From a bacterium (lineage in GTDB: Bacteria > Patescibacteriota > Gracilibacteria > JAUYGZ01): a stretch of DNA of 64,000 bases. Under the pieces are notes generated by a model, which did no database searches, was not told the DNA's origin, and was given only the letters and a program-made list of their open reading frames with translations. How positions within the stretch are numbered: position 1 is the stretch's first letter; every line of letters starts with the position of its first letter. Location of the stretch: assembly GCA_030690415.1 (NCBI GenBank), contig JAUYGZ010000003.1:62001-126000 (forward strand), written 5' to 3'. This document shows positions 32,768-40,794 of this stretch, piece after piece. The translations under genes and the position numbers were made by a program.

Positions 32768-32796
32768 GTACAGACGTTTTGCCAAAACGTCTCTCC
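32768..32796. repeat. GTAGAGAC palindrome, copy 3
   Basis: GTACAGACGTTTTG-C-CAAAACGTCTCTCC: the same ends and same orientation as copy 2, with an unrelated but self-complementary core. It is followed by CCCTAACCCTCAACCCTCAATCT and the start codon of the next gene. Confidence 0.75.
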
Positions 32797-32817
32797 CTAA
32801 CCCTCAACCCTCAATCT

Positions 32818-33117
32818 ATGTCCTTCAAATTCAAAAACGTCGCCTTTTTCTTCTTCATTGGATTCGGGATCTTCTATCTCGGTGCCGATTTTCTTCTCCA
32901 TCAGGGCCGAAGCGGATCGGAGACCCTTAATCTGATCTACCAAACCTTTGATTTGCCATTCTTCTTTTCCGCCGGAATGTACGCACTGGCAGCAATCCAT
33001 GAGCAGATCAAGAAGAGAATGGCTTTCGTTGGTCTCAGTCCCATATTTTGGGGATTGGCGGTCATTTGGACGATCATACTCATCTATCTCAATCTCGGAT
33101 ATCAATCGTTTTTATAG
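32818..33117 (+). CDS. Small integral membrane protein (three helices)
   Basis: The ORF begins at 32779 but its first 13 codons are spacer; ATG 32818 (MSFKFKNVAFFFFIG) is the sensible start, giving 99 residues. Hydrophobic segments lie at about 8-23, 41-58 and 73-93, so it should span the membrane three times. No motif or family is recognised. It stands alone between gatC and topA. Confidence 0.55.
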   Translation: MSFKFKNVAFFFFIGFGIFYLGADFLLHQGRSGSETLNLIYQTFDLPFFFSAGMYALAAIHEQIKKRMAFVGLSPIFWGLAVIWTIILIYLNLGYQSFL

Positions 33118-33123
33118 GATATT

Positions 33124-33240
33124 GTCATTTCGACCGACTCGTGGGAATCGGTGTGGGAGGAGTGGAGAAATCCCTTATTAAAGAAGAGAGATTTCTCTGT
33201 GTGCCCCAAGCCACTTACACCTCAGCTTAGTCGAAATGAT
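33124..33240. repeat. MITE-like inverted-repeat element
   Basis: The 117-base segment begins GTCATTTCGAC and ends GTCGAAATGAT, terminal inverted repeats matching at 10 of 11 positions, and has an inner inverted pair GAGAAATC/GATTTCTC near the centre. No coding capacity. This layout suits a miniature inverted-repeat element or a large hairpin repeat. Confidence 0.6.
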
Positions 33241-33302
33241 GGAAGGAAGATAATTTCCAGCCATTTTCTTGCCACCCCATAATTTTCTCGTTACCCTCAC
33301 GC

Positions 33303-33331
33303 TTGTATTTTTTGTATACATTTTGTATACT
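33303..33331 (+). promoter_or_regulatory. topA promoter
   Basis: TTGTAT (33303-33308) and TATACT (33326-33331) with a 17-base spacer that itself contains the direct repeat TTTTGTATAC. The predicted start is about 15 bases before the ATG at 33353. Confidence 0.6.
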
Positions 33332-33352
33332 ATCTCATTGTCCTTCATCTCC

Positions 33353-35791
33353 ATGAGCAAAAACCTCGTTATCGTCGAGTCACCCGCGAAAGCCAAACTG
33401 ATCCAGAAGTTTCTGGGCCGTGATTATACCGTAAAGGCTTCCATGGGGCATGTCCGGGACCTTCCTGATCGAAAATCAGAGCTTCCACCCAGCAAGCAGG
33501 ACCTCCCATACGCCAGCCTAGCGGTGGATATTGAACATGATTTCGCACCCCTTTACGTCATTAAAGATGGCAAGCAGAAAGTCGTCAAAGAGTTGAAGGA
33601 TGCCATGAAGGACAAACCCCAGGTCTGGATCGCGACTGATGAGGATCGCGAAGGAGAAGCGATCGGGTATCACTTGGCCGAAATCCTCAAGGTAAAGCCA
33701 AAAAATGCCAAAAGGATCGTGTTCCACGAAATCACAAAGAACGCGATTCTCGAGGCTATGGAGCACCCACGACAGGTCAACGAAGACCTGTTTGATGCTC
33801 AACAGGCGCGACGTATCCTTGATCGTTTGGTGGGATACAAACTCTCGCCCCTTATTTGGACCAAGATTCGCTACGGCCTTTCGGCGGGAAGGGTCCAATC
33901 GGTCGCTGTTCGTCTGATTGTGGAGAGAGAAAGAGAAATCCAGGCCTTCGAATCAGATGAATTCTGGAAGCTGCGCAGTTTTTATGACCGTCCGGAGTTC
34001 GATGCTGAGCTCAGCTCGGTTCACGACAAAAAACTCGATCACAAGGCTAATAAAATTGGCTCTGGAAAGGAAATGGAGCAGATCCTTAAAGAACTGGAAG
34101 GTAAGGAGCACACCATCATCGGCATTGAGCAAAAAGACGCCAGTTCATCTCCACCTCCACCTTTTACCACCTCTACCCTCCAGCAAAGTGCTTCCAGCAA
34201 ACTGGGCTTCGGCGTCAAGCAGACCATGATGGTGGCACAACGACTCTATGAAGGGAACGTGAAAAAGAAGACCGGAGTGGAGGGGGGATTTATCACTTAT
34301 ATGCGTACTGACTCGGTCAGCTTGTCCAAAGAATCTGTCCTTCAGGTGAAGAAAATGATTACCGAACTCTACGGTAGTGAGTTCGCGCTTGAGAAGCCCC
34401 GATTTTTTAAAACTAATTCGAAAGGAGCCCAAGAAGCGCATGAAGCCATTCGACCGACCGATCTGACGATGACACCCCAAAAAGCGGCTCAGTATCTCGA
34501 CGCCAATCAGCTCAGGCTCTATACCCTGATTTGGAAGCGCATGATGGCATGTCAGATGGCAGCCGCCAAACTCAAGAAAACGACGGTCACGATTCAGGCG
34601 GGATCTCATGAGTTCACCGCCCAAGGCCAAATTATCGTTTTCCCAGGGCACCTAAAAGTGTCAGAGGAAGGATCCAGTCGAAAATCCGATCAACTCGATA
34701 GTAAAGAAAGATACCTTCCTCCGTTGGAAGTAGGGCAATCGCTTAAGTTGGCTTCAATCCAGCCTCAGATGCCGGGAGAGCTGGACGAAGAAGCGACCGA
34801 TGCCCAGCAACGTCAGTTCCAGGAACTTATGGCAGCTTTCAAACTGGAGCCAAAAGTCAAAGGCCTGATTCCGGTTCAAAACTTCACCAAGCCACCGGCG
34901 AGATATACTGAGGCGGCACTGGTCAAAAAACTGGAGTCTCTGGGGATTGGTCGTCCGTCGACCTACGCTCCGACCATTGGCACCATCCAGACCCGTCAGT
35001 ACGTTGAGAAAAAGGAAGACAAGAAGCTGTATCCCACAGACACGGGGATCGTAGTCAATGACTTTCTGGTGGAGCATTTCGAAGATATTCTCAGCTATGA
35101 TTTCACCGCCAGAGTAGAGGACAAGCTCGATGAAATCGCAGAGGGCAAGATGAATTGGGTAAAGATGCTTCGAGAGTTCTACACTCCATTTGCCAAGGGG
35201 TTGGAAGAAAAAAAAGAAGCCATCAAGCGATACGAGGTGATTACGGAGCAAACCGATATCAAGTGCCTGGACTGTGGAAAACCGATGGAAATCAAGCTCG
35301 GGCGATATGGGAAATTCTATTCTTGCACTGGGTATCCCGAATGCAAGGCGGCACTCCCGATTAATCCGGATGGCACTCCAGGAGAAGCCTTCAAGCCGGA
35401 ACCCACCGGAGAAAAGTGTCCCGAGTGTGGATCCGACCTGATCAAACGCCGAGGTCGATTCGGTGAGTTTGTCGGTTGCAGCAATTACCCCAAGTGCAAG
35501 TACATCAAGAAGGAAGAGGTCTTAATCGGCGTCAAATGTCCCAAGTGCGGCAAGGGAGAGATTGTTGAAAAAAAGACCAGGAGAGGGAAACTTTTCTTCG
35601 GATGCAGTGAATATCCCGAGTGCGAAAACGCCTTCTGGGACAAACCTATCAACAAAATCTGTCCGAAATGCGGACCGACTCAGCTCATGGTGAAGAAAAT
35701 CGACAAACGGAAAAAGGAAGTGAGAGAGGTTTGTCCGGTCTGTGATAAGAGGAAAAAGGGAAAGGAAAAAGAAACTGAAAAAGGGGAATGA
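33353..35791 (+). CDS. topA: DNA topoisomerase I with four C-terminal zinc ribbons
   Basis: The start is MSKNLVIVESPAKAKLIQKFL at 33353; the 28 codons before it in the ORF are promoter DNA. The 812-residue enzyme relaxes negative supercoils. The Toprim domain has VIVESPAKA and TDEDREGEAIGYHL; the catalytic tyrosine is about residue 316 in TYMRTDSVSLS; the family motif RPSTYAPTIGTI is present. Four C4 zinc ribbons follow (CLDCGKPM, CPECGSDL, CPKCGKGE, CPKCGPTQ), the last one shortened. A Ser/Pro-rich insert (SSSPPPPFTTS) lies in the hinge region. It stands alone with its own promoter. Confidence 0.97.
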   Translation: MSKNLVIVESPAKAKLIQKFLGRDYTVKASMGHVRDLPDRKSELPPSKQDLPYASLAVDIEHDFAPLYVIKDGKQKVVKELKDAMKDKPQVWIATDEDREGEAIGYHLAEILKVKPKNAKRIVFHEITKNAILEAMEHPRQVNEDLFDAQQARRILDRLVGYKLSPLIWTKIRYGLSAGRVQSVAVRLIVEREREIQAFESDEFWKLRSFYDRPEFDAELSSVHDKKLDHKANKIGSGKEMEQILKELEGKEHTIIGIEQKDASSSPPPPFTTSTLQQSASSKLGFGVKQTMMVAQRLYEGNVKKKTGVEGGFITYMRTDSVSLSKESVLQVKKMITELYGSEFALEKPRFFKTNSKGAQEAHEAIRPTDLTMTPQKAAQYLDANQLRLYTLIWKRMMACQMAAAKLKKTTVTIQAGSHEFTAQGQIIVFPGHLKVSEEGSSRKSDQLDSKERYLPPLEVGQSLKLASIQPQMPGELDEEATDAQQRQFQELMAAFKLEPKVKGLIPVQNFTKPPARYTEAALVKKLESLGIGRPSTYAPTIGTIQTRQYVEKKEDKKLYPTDTGIVVNDFLVEHFEDILSYDFTARVEDKLDEIAEGKMNWVKMLREFYTPFAKGLEEKKEAIKRYEVITEQTDIKCLDCGKPMEIKLGRYGKFYSCTGYPECKAALPINPDGTPGEAFKPEPTGEKCPECGSDLIKRRGRFGEFVGCSNYPKCKYIKKEEVLIGVKCPKCGKGEIVEKKTRRGKLFFGCSEYPECENAFWDKPINKICPKCGPTQLMVKKIDKRKKEVREVCPVCDKRKKGKEKETEKGE

Positions 35792-35831
35792 TAAAGAGCC
35801 TCTGAATTTTTTTATTTTTTTATTTTTTTCT

Positions 35832-36236
35832 ATGAAATCCTCCAGCACGTACCATGACCTTGCCCTTCTCTTTCTCCGCCTGGTGGTGGGAGCGGTCTTT
35901 CTCTGGGCAGGATACGCAAAATTATTTATATGGTCGGCTCCCATGGAGGGAATGACGGACAACATGATCCTTCTGATCAAGTTTCTCTCGATCGTAGAGC
36001 CACTTGGCGCCGTTGCCATCATTTTTGGATTCCTGACCCGATGGGCATCTGCCGGGTTGGCAGTCATCATGGCCGGATCACTTTACTTCGTGTACTTCGT
36101 CTATCACGTTCCTATTTTCACAGGCCAGACGAGCACCGGTATGGATTATAATCTGTTGCTCCTGGCCGGTTGCACCACTTTATTGGCCTTTGGAGCGGGG
36201 AACTGGGCAGTTGATAAAGTTCTGAAGAAGTCTTAG
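35832..36236 (+). CDS. DoxX-family membrane protein
   Basis: The credible start is MKSSSTYHDLALLFLRL at 35832; upstream codons come from a T-rich spacer. The 134-residue product has four transmembrane helices. LFLRLVVGAVFLWAGYAKLF and IVEPLGAVAIIFGFLTRWASAGLAVIM are the DoxX signature. The family is linked to oxidative-stress membrane complexes and quinone-type oxidoreduction, but its reaction is not established. It follows topA closely on the same strand and is followed by a strong hairpin. Confidence 0.83.
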   Translation: MKSSSTYHDLALLFLRLVVGAVFLWAGYAKLFIWSAPMEGMTDNMILLIKFLSIVEPLGAVAIIFGFLTRWASAGLAVIMAGSLYFVYFVYHVPIFTGQTSTGMDYNLLLLAGCTTLLAFGAGNWAVDKVLKKS

Positions 36237-36316
36237 TTTCTCGAGAATGGGTCTTCTGAAGGAAATTCAAGGTTTTTTCAAATGAGCTTTTCTCAAAAAA
36301 GGAAAAATGCTATCAT

Positions 36317-36340
36317 GGCTTCTGTTCCCGAACAGAAGCC
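36317..36340 (+). terminator. Eleven-pair hairpin GGCTTCTGTTC/GAACAGAAGCC with short T-run
   Basis: A perfect hairpin followed by CTTTTAG. It can end the DoxX transcript, or it could sit in the leader of the phosphoesterase gene starting 33 bases later. Only four T follow, so termination may be partial. Confidence 0.5.
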
Positions 36341-36372
36341 CTTTTAGTTCGATCAAATAATTTATACAATAT

Positions 36373-37401
36373 ATGTTCAATTGGCTTACGCATTCCAATA
36401 CACGCCTGCGGATGCTCAAAATGTTCTTCAAAGAACCCAAAGGCTCTCTCTACGGACTTGAGATCGCCCAGTCGCTCAAGGCTTCCCCGGGGACCACGCA
36501 CAGGGAGCTAAATGCCATGCTGAAACAGGGGATTATCACCAAAAAGAGAGAAGGTGCCCTCGTGATGTACCGATTAAACACGGGACATCCCTATTTCGCA
36601 GAGCTCAAAAGAGCTGTTTTTCCCAAGAAAAAGAGCACCCGGATCCTCTTTGTCAGTGATCTTCATCTGACGGTGGACACTCCTCAGGATCTTATCGAGG
36701 ACTTTCTGCTCCTCTGCGATTACGCGGAAGAGAACGCCAGTGAATTGGTTCTGGTGGGAGATGTCATCGAAATGCTGAATTCCTGCAGCTTCCAGACCTA
36801 TCTGGTTCACAAGCCGGTCTTTGATCGTCTGGTAGAGCTCTCTCATGAGCTCAAGGTGACTTATCTGGTCGGCAATCACGATGGTTTCCTGAGCTTTTTT
36901 GCTGATCAGGGAGAGAAATTCTTTGATTCCCGTATCCATTTCGCGCACGACTATAGCCATTCCAAATTGGGTATCTATGCGACTCACGGACACCAGTACG
37001 ATGATTGGAGCGAGATGAAAGGATTCAAGGCAAAGAAAGTCAGTCCAATTCTCCAAAACCTTCAAAAACACTTGAGGTCTCTCAAGCGAGAGGGCTATTC
37101 CGTTCATCAAAACAAGCTTCTCGAGGTGATCAAGCATGCTGAAAAGGCAGCCCAGTTCGCCGAGTACGTTAGCAGCAGGAAAATCGATTTTTCCACCAAA
37201 TTTCAGGGTATTGCAAAGGACATCATCGCTGAAACGAAGGCAGGCTACGTGGTCATGGGCCACACGCACAAAGCGCAACTCAAGCAGTTTGATGAGGGTA
37301 TCTACTTCAACACCGGGTCCTGGCATTCCGAAAAAACCCGGCAATTTGTCGAAATCGACAACGAAGGTGGGGCATTGGTGCCGATTTCGGAGTTGAGATA
37401 G
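36373..37401 (+). CDS. Winged-helix domain fused to calcineurin-like metallophosphoesterase
   Basis: A 342-residue fusion. Residues 1-75 look like an ArsR/MarR-type winged helix (NTRLRMLKMFFKEPKGSLYGLEIAQSLKASPGTTHRELNAMLKQGII ... VMYRLN). From about 91 a complete metallophosphoesterase follows: SDLHLT, VLVGDVIE, YLVGNHD, IYATHGHQYD and GHTHKAQL supply the two-metal site. The order and motifs resemble LpxH/UDP-diacylglucosamine-hydrolase relatives, but lipid A genes are not seen here. A DNA-binding phosphatase, or a nucleotide-hydrolysing regulator, would be a new combination to my knowledge. No SD site; preceded by a hairpin. Confidence 0.8.
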   Translation: MFNWLTHSNTRLRMLKMFFKEPKGSLYGLEIAQSLKASPGTTHRELNAMLKQGIITKKREGALVMYRLNTGHPYFAELKRAVFPKKKSTRILFVSDLHLTVDTPQDLIEDFLLLCDYAEENASELVLVGDVIEMLNSCSFQTYLVHKPVFDRLVELSHELKVTYLVGNHDGFLSFFADQGEKFFDSRIHFAHDYSHSKLGIYATHGHQYDDWSEMKGFKAKKVSPILQNLQKHLRSLKREGYSVHQNKLLEVIKHAEKAAQFAEYVSSRKIDFSTKFQGIAKDIIAETKAGYVVMGHTHKAQLKQFDEGIYFNTGSWHSEKTRQFVEIDNEGGALVPISELR

Positions 37402-37438
37402 AGGAGCTTTTCAAATGGCCTTCACTTCGTTACAGTAG

Positions 37439-37453
37439 GCTCATCTTATGAGC
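37439..37453 (+). terminator. Weak hairpin GCTCAT-CTT-ATGAGC before purH
   Basis: A six-pair hairpin followed by TTATTTC lies 15 bases before the purH start. It may terminate or attenuate; the T-tract is poor. Confidence 0.35.
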
Positions 37454-37467
37454 TTATTTCGTCATTC

Positions 37468-39003
37468 ATGCCTACCAAACGAGCACTCATCTCCGTCTAC
37501 GACAAAACCGGCATCGTCGAATTTGCCACAGCTCTTCAAAACGAGTTCGACTACGAGATCCTATCTACGGGAGGCACCGAAAAGATGTTGAGAGAAGCGG
37601 GTTTGACTGTGAAAGCCGTCGAGGACTACACGGGCTTTCCGGAGATGCTAGATGGTCGGGTCAAAACCCTTCATCCCATGATCCACGGGGGGCTCCTGGG
37701 ATTACGGGAAAACGAGAAGCATATGGAGCAGCTCGTTCAGTACCAGATCGGACTCATCGACATGGTGGTGGTAAATTTGTATCCCTTTCAGCAGACCGTG
37801 GCGAGTGGAGCTCCCTTCGAAGACATCATTGAAATGATCGATATTGGAGGTCCTTCGATGTTGCGGTCAGCCGCGAAGAATCACCAGTCAGTAGCTATTC
37901 TCTCATCCATCAGCTGGTACGAACCCATTTTAGCCGAACTGAGAGGAAGTGGGGGAAAGATCAGTCCGGAAACGAGGAAAGAAATGGCTGCCGAGGTCTT
38001 TTGGCAAACGGCCCAGTACGACGCAGCCATCACGAAATATCTTTCAGAAGGGAATCGACAATTGTTTCCTGTCGAAAAAATCGAGGACCTGAGATACGGG
38101 GAAAACCCCCACCAGAAAGCAACGGCCTGGAGAGATCCGAACGCTGAACAGGCTGGGACCATATCCGGTTCCACCCAGCTTCACGGCAAGGAAATGAGCT
38201 TTTTGAATTATTACGACACCGACGCGGCTCTAGCTATGGTTCGCGAATATGACGATCCCGCAGCCGTTTTCGTCAAGCATGCAAATCCCTGTGGGATTGC
38301 CCAACATGAATCTCTGCTCGAAGCCTTCAAGAGAGGCTTTGCCTGCGACCCCCGCTCAGCCTTCGGAGTCATCATTGCGTTCAATCGTCCCGTTACCCCG
38401 GAAATCGCCAATGAGATCGAAGCTCAAAGGATGTTTGTCGAGGTCATCATAGCCCCTTCGTTCGAACAAACAGCACTGAAACAGCTTCAACAAAAGAAGA
38501 ACCTGCGTTTGCTGGAGATAGGCGAGATCGCGAAGCTCACCGAAGCCGACTTCGACATCAAAAAAATATCAGGAGGTTATCTCACCCAGGACATCGACAC
38601 CCAGCTCATCACCGAAGCCGATCTCCAGTTCGTCACCGAAAAGAAACCCAGTTCATCCCAGATCCAGGACCTGCTCTTCGCCTGGAAGGTCGTCAAACAC
38701 GTCAAATCCAACGCCATCGTTCTCGCTAAAGACGAAGCCACTGTTGGCATAGGAGCCGGTCAGATGTCCCGCGTCGACTCCACTGAGATCGCGGTTCGTA
38801 AGGCAGGGGAGAGGGCAAAAGGCTCTGTCCTCGCCTCAGACGCCTTCTTTCCCTTTCCCGACTCCATCGAAGAGGCCGCCAAACACGGCATTGCCGCGAT
38901 CATCCAACCGGGCGGTTCGATAAAAGACGATGAAGTCATCGTCAAGGCTAATGAACTTGGTATTCCAATGGTGTTTACGGGAAAGAGGGCGTTTAAGCAC
39001 TGA
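37468..39003 (+). CDS. purH: Bifunctional AICAR formyltransferase / IMP cyclohydrolase
   Basis: A 511-residue enzyme for the last two steps of inosine monophosphate synthesis. The N-terminal MGS-like cyclohydrolase domain shows ALISVYDKTGIVEFA, STGGTEKML and GRVKTLHPMIHGGLLG; the C-terminal transformylase domain shows LRYGENPHQKA, KHANPCGIAQ and CDPRSAFGVIIAFN. Length and domain order are normal. Complete purine synthesis is rare in Patescibacteria, so the gene hints at a better-equipped lineage. It leads a plus-strand series of envelope genes but with a 250-base gap after it. Confidence 0.96.
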   Translation: MPTKRALISVYDKTGIVEFATALQNEFDYEILSTGGTEKMLREAGLTVKAVEDYTGFPEMLDGRVKTLHPMIHGGLLGLRENEKHMEQLVQYQIGLIDMVVVNLYPFQQTVASGAPFEDIIEMIDIGGPSMLRSAAKNHQSVAILSSISWYEPILAELRGSGGKISPETRKEMAAEVFWQTAQYDAAITKYLSEGNRQLFPVEKIEDLRYGENPHQKATAWRDPNAEQAGTISGSTQLHGKEMSFLNYYDTDAALAMVREYDDPAAVFVKHANPCGIAQHESLLEAFKRGFACDPRSAFGVIIAFNRPVTPEIANEIEAQRMFVEVIIAPSFEQTALKQLQQKKNLRLLEIGEIAKLTEADFDIKKISGGYLTQDIDTQLITEADLQFVTEKKPSSSQIQDLLFAWKVVKHVKSNAIVLAKDEATVGIGAGQMSRVDSTEIAVRKAGERAKGSVLASDAFFPFPDSIEEAAKHGIAAIIQPGGSIKDDEVIVKANELGIPMVFTGKRAFKH

Positions 39004-39255
39004 GCCAACCCTTCTCCTTGCCAAACCACCCAACAAATAGCCTAAACACTTGATAAAAAAGCCATTTTCGAATAAAATTTCTCCGATGAGCAGAGCCTGG
39101 TTTTCTCGATACTCGCTCACGGTTCCTTAAGAAGACCTATCGATCAGTTTATCCGCCAGCTTCATCGTAAGCGCAGATCCAAATTCTTTTGGTTCAGAAG
39201 GATCTACAACCGGCTTTTCTCTCCTGCCAGAAGGCATCGGAAAAAGGCTATATTG
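39004..39255 (+). other. Gap with possible 5' extension of the M23 peptidase gene
   Basis: In the frame of the downstream gene, codons from 39076 to 39255 run without a stop and read like protein (LRRPIDQFIRQLHRKRRSKF...), but no ATG, GTG or TTG occurs in that frame before 39253. An ATG at 39086 opens another frame that stops after 14 codons at 39130. A frameshift or unusual start is possible. Confidence 0.35.
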
Positions 39256-40287
39256 ATGGATTTTGAGGAAGAATTAGTCGATCGGACCCACCGCAGTTTC
39301 GTGAATCAGATCAGACATCGTATCGTCACGCGTTCGGTGATGGTTTTTCTGCTGATCTTTGTGGTGGGCTCTTTGTCACCCAATTTCCTATCCGTCAGTG
39401 ATTCTTCCTTTGATTATCCGGTCGCCAGCGCAGATTTTGAAGACCAGTATGCCGAATCCGTGCTTCTCTCAATCGATGGATTCCTCACCAAGACCTACAC
39501 CCCTACCCAAGAGAGTAAGGGGGCCAATGGAGTCTTTAGCGTCACGATTGAGTCGGGAGACACGCTTTCGGGTATCGCGGAGAGGTACGGAGTGACCGTT
39601 CGGGACCTGATTGTCAATAATAACCTGCCCAAGAACCCTATCCTCAAGCCAGGTCAAAAACTCAATATCGCCAATGGTATTATTCATCAGGTAGGTGACA
39701 AAGATTCGCTGGATTCCATCGCGAAGGCCTATGGCGTTGAAAAAGAAAAAATCCTGGCAGCCAATGAAATCCTGGAAAAGGAGCTCAAATCAGGTATGCA
39801 ACTTGTCATCGTAGGGGCGAAGAGAACCCTCCCAACCTTCAGCACGCCGAATTCCTATAATCCGGCCAATATCGCTCTATCGCCAGAAAACTTACTCACT
39901 CCTCCACTGACTGGAGTAGCGGGAAAATTACTCTTTCCTTCAATTGGACAGTATACCCAGTACTTCCGCGCAGGACACTACGCGGTTGATATTGCCAATA
40001 ATCAGTCTCCTGCCGTGGTCGCAGCAGAGTCCGGCATTGTAAAAAAAGCTGCATGTGGATGGAATGGAGGCTATGGATGCATGATTGAAATCGACCATGG
40101 TGATGGTGTGGTGACCCTCTACGCGCATAATAGGAAGCTTTATGTCACTGTTGGAGAAGCTGTTCAGCGAGGACAAACCATTTCTCAGATGGGAAATACC
40201 GGAAGGGTGTACGGAAAGACAGGTATTCACCTCCACTTTGAAGTGATCGTGAATGGAGTGAAGAGAAATCCGCTGGCGTTCTTCTAA
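39256..40287 (+). CDS. LysM and M23 peptidase (cell-wall hydrolase)
   Basis: About 343 residues from the ATG at 39256 (TTG at 39253 is also possible). A transmembrane anchor (VMVFLLIFVVGSL) is followed by two LysM repeats (TIESGDTLSGIAERYGVTVRDLI and HQVGDKDSLDSIAKAYGVEKEKI) that bind peptidoglycan. The C-terminal M23 domain has GHYAVDIAN, a CGWNGGYGCMIEIDHGDGVVTLYAHN segment and HLHFEVIVNG, i.e. the H-x3-D and HxH zinc ligands, so it should be an active endopeptidase such as those used in envelope remodelling. The real N-terminus may lie further upstream through a frameshift. Confidence 0.88.
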   Translation: MDFEEELVDRTHRSFVNQIRHRIVTRSVMVFLLIFVVGSLSPNFLSVSDSSFDYPVASADFEDQYAESVLLSIDGFLTKTYTPTQESKGANGVFSVTIESGDTLSGIAERYGVTVRDLIVNNNLPKNPILKPGQKLNIANGIIHQVGDKDSLDSIAKAYGVEKEKILAANEILEKELKSGMQLVIVGAKRTLPTFSTPNSYNPANIALSPENLLTPPLTGVAGKLLFPSIGQYTQYFRAGHYAVDIANNQSPAVVAAESGIVKKAACGWNGGYGCMIEIDHGDGVVTLYAHNRKLYVTVGEAVQRGQTISQMGNTGRVYGKTGIHLHFEVIVNGVKRNPLAFF

Positions 40288-40308
40288 AGCAGTTCGTAAT
40301 TCGTGTAC

Positions 40309-40704
40309 ATGAAAAAGCTGATTCAGGCGCTATCACGACTCGTGATTCCAGGCTGTATTTTCAGTTTTTTTTCAATCCCAACAACCTATGCCCAGAGAAG
40401 CCTGACGATTTTACCAGGGGGAACAACAGACGAACTGGTCAGAAAGATCCAAACTGGACGCATCCAACTTTCTGATATTCCTCTTTTCATCAGTTCTTTC
40501 ATCGAGCTGGGAATTCTTCTCGCGGGGAGCATCGCCTTCATCATGATCCTCGTTGGAGGCTATCAATATATCATTGGAGGAGTCTATAGCGATATGCGAG
40601 AGAAGGGGAAAACCACCCTGACGTATGCCATTTCAGGATTCATCCTCTGCATGCTCGCTTACGCGATCGTGACCCTTGTCCAGCTCGCCGCCACCTCGTT
40701 TTAA
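40309..40704 (+). CDS. TrbC/VirB2-like pilin subunit
   Basis: From ATG 40309 (a GTG at 40303 is the track start) the product has 131 residues: a signal peptide ending near TYAQ, a short soluble region, then two transmembrane helices (ELGILLAGSIAFIMILVGGYQYIIGG and ISGFILCMLAYAIVTLVQLAAT) with a polar turn. This is the architecture of VirB2/TrbC pilins. With the TrbL/VirB6-like gene at 11.5 kb it suggests dispersed parts of a type IV secretion-related or surface-fibre machine. It lies 21 bases after the M23 peptidase, which could open the wall for such a machine. Confidence 0.7.
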   Translation: MKKLIQALSRLVIPGCIFSFFSIPTTYAQRSLTILPGGTTDELVRKIQTGRIQLSDIPLFISSFIELGILLAGSIAFIMILVGGYQYIIGGVYSDMREKGKTTLTYAISGFILCMLAYAIVTLVQLAATSF

Positions 40705-40794
40705 ATTCTCATCCTTCATTCTTCATCTTTCTCCATTCTCCGAACTCCGAACTCCGAACTTTTTCTTCTTCATCTTCATTCTTCATTCTTATTA
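40705..40794 (+). repeat. TTCTTCATC / CGAACTC pyrimidine-rich tandem spacer before lgt
   Basis: Repeated CTTCATTCTTCATC and three CGAACTC units fill the space to the TTG start of lgt. There is no purine-rich Shine-Dalgarno site. It is another example of the pyrimidine-rich starts seen here. Confidence 0.8.
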
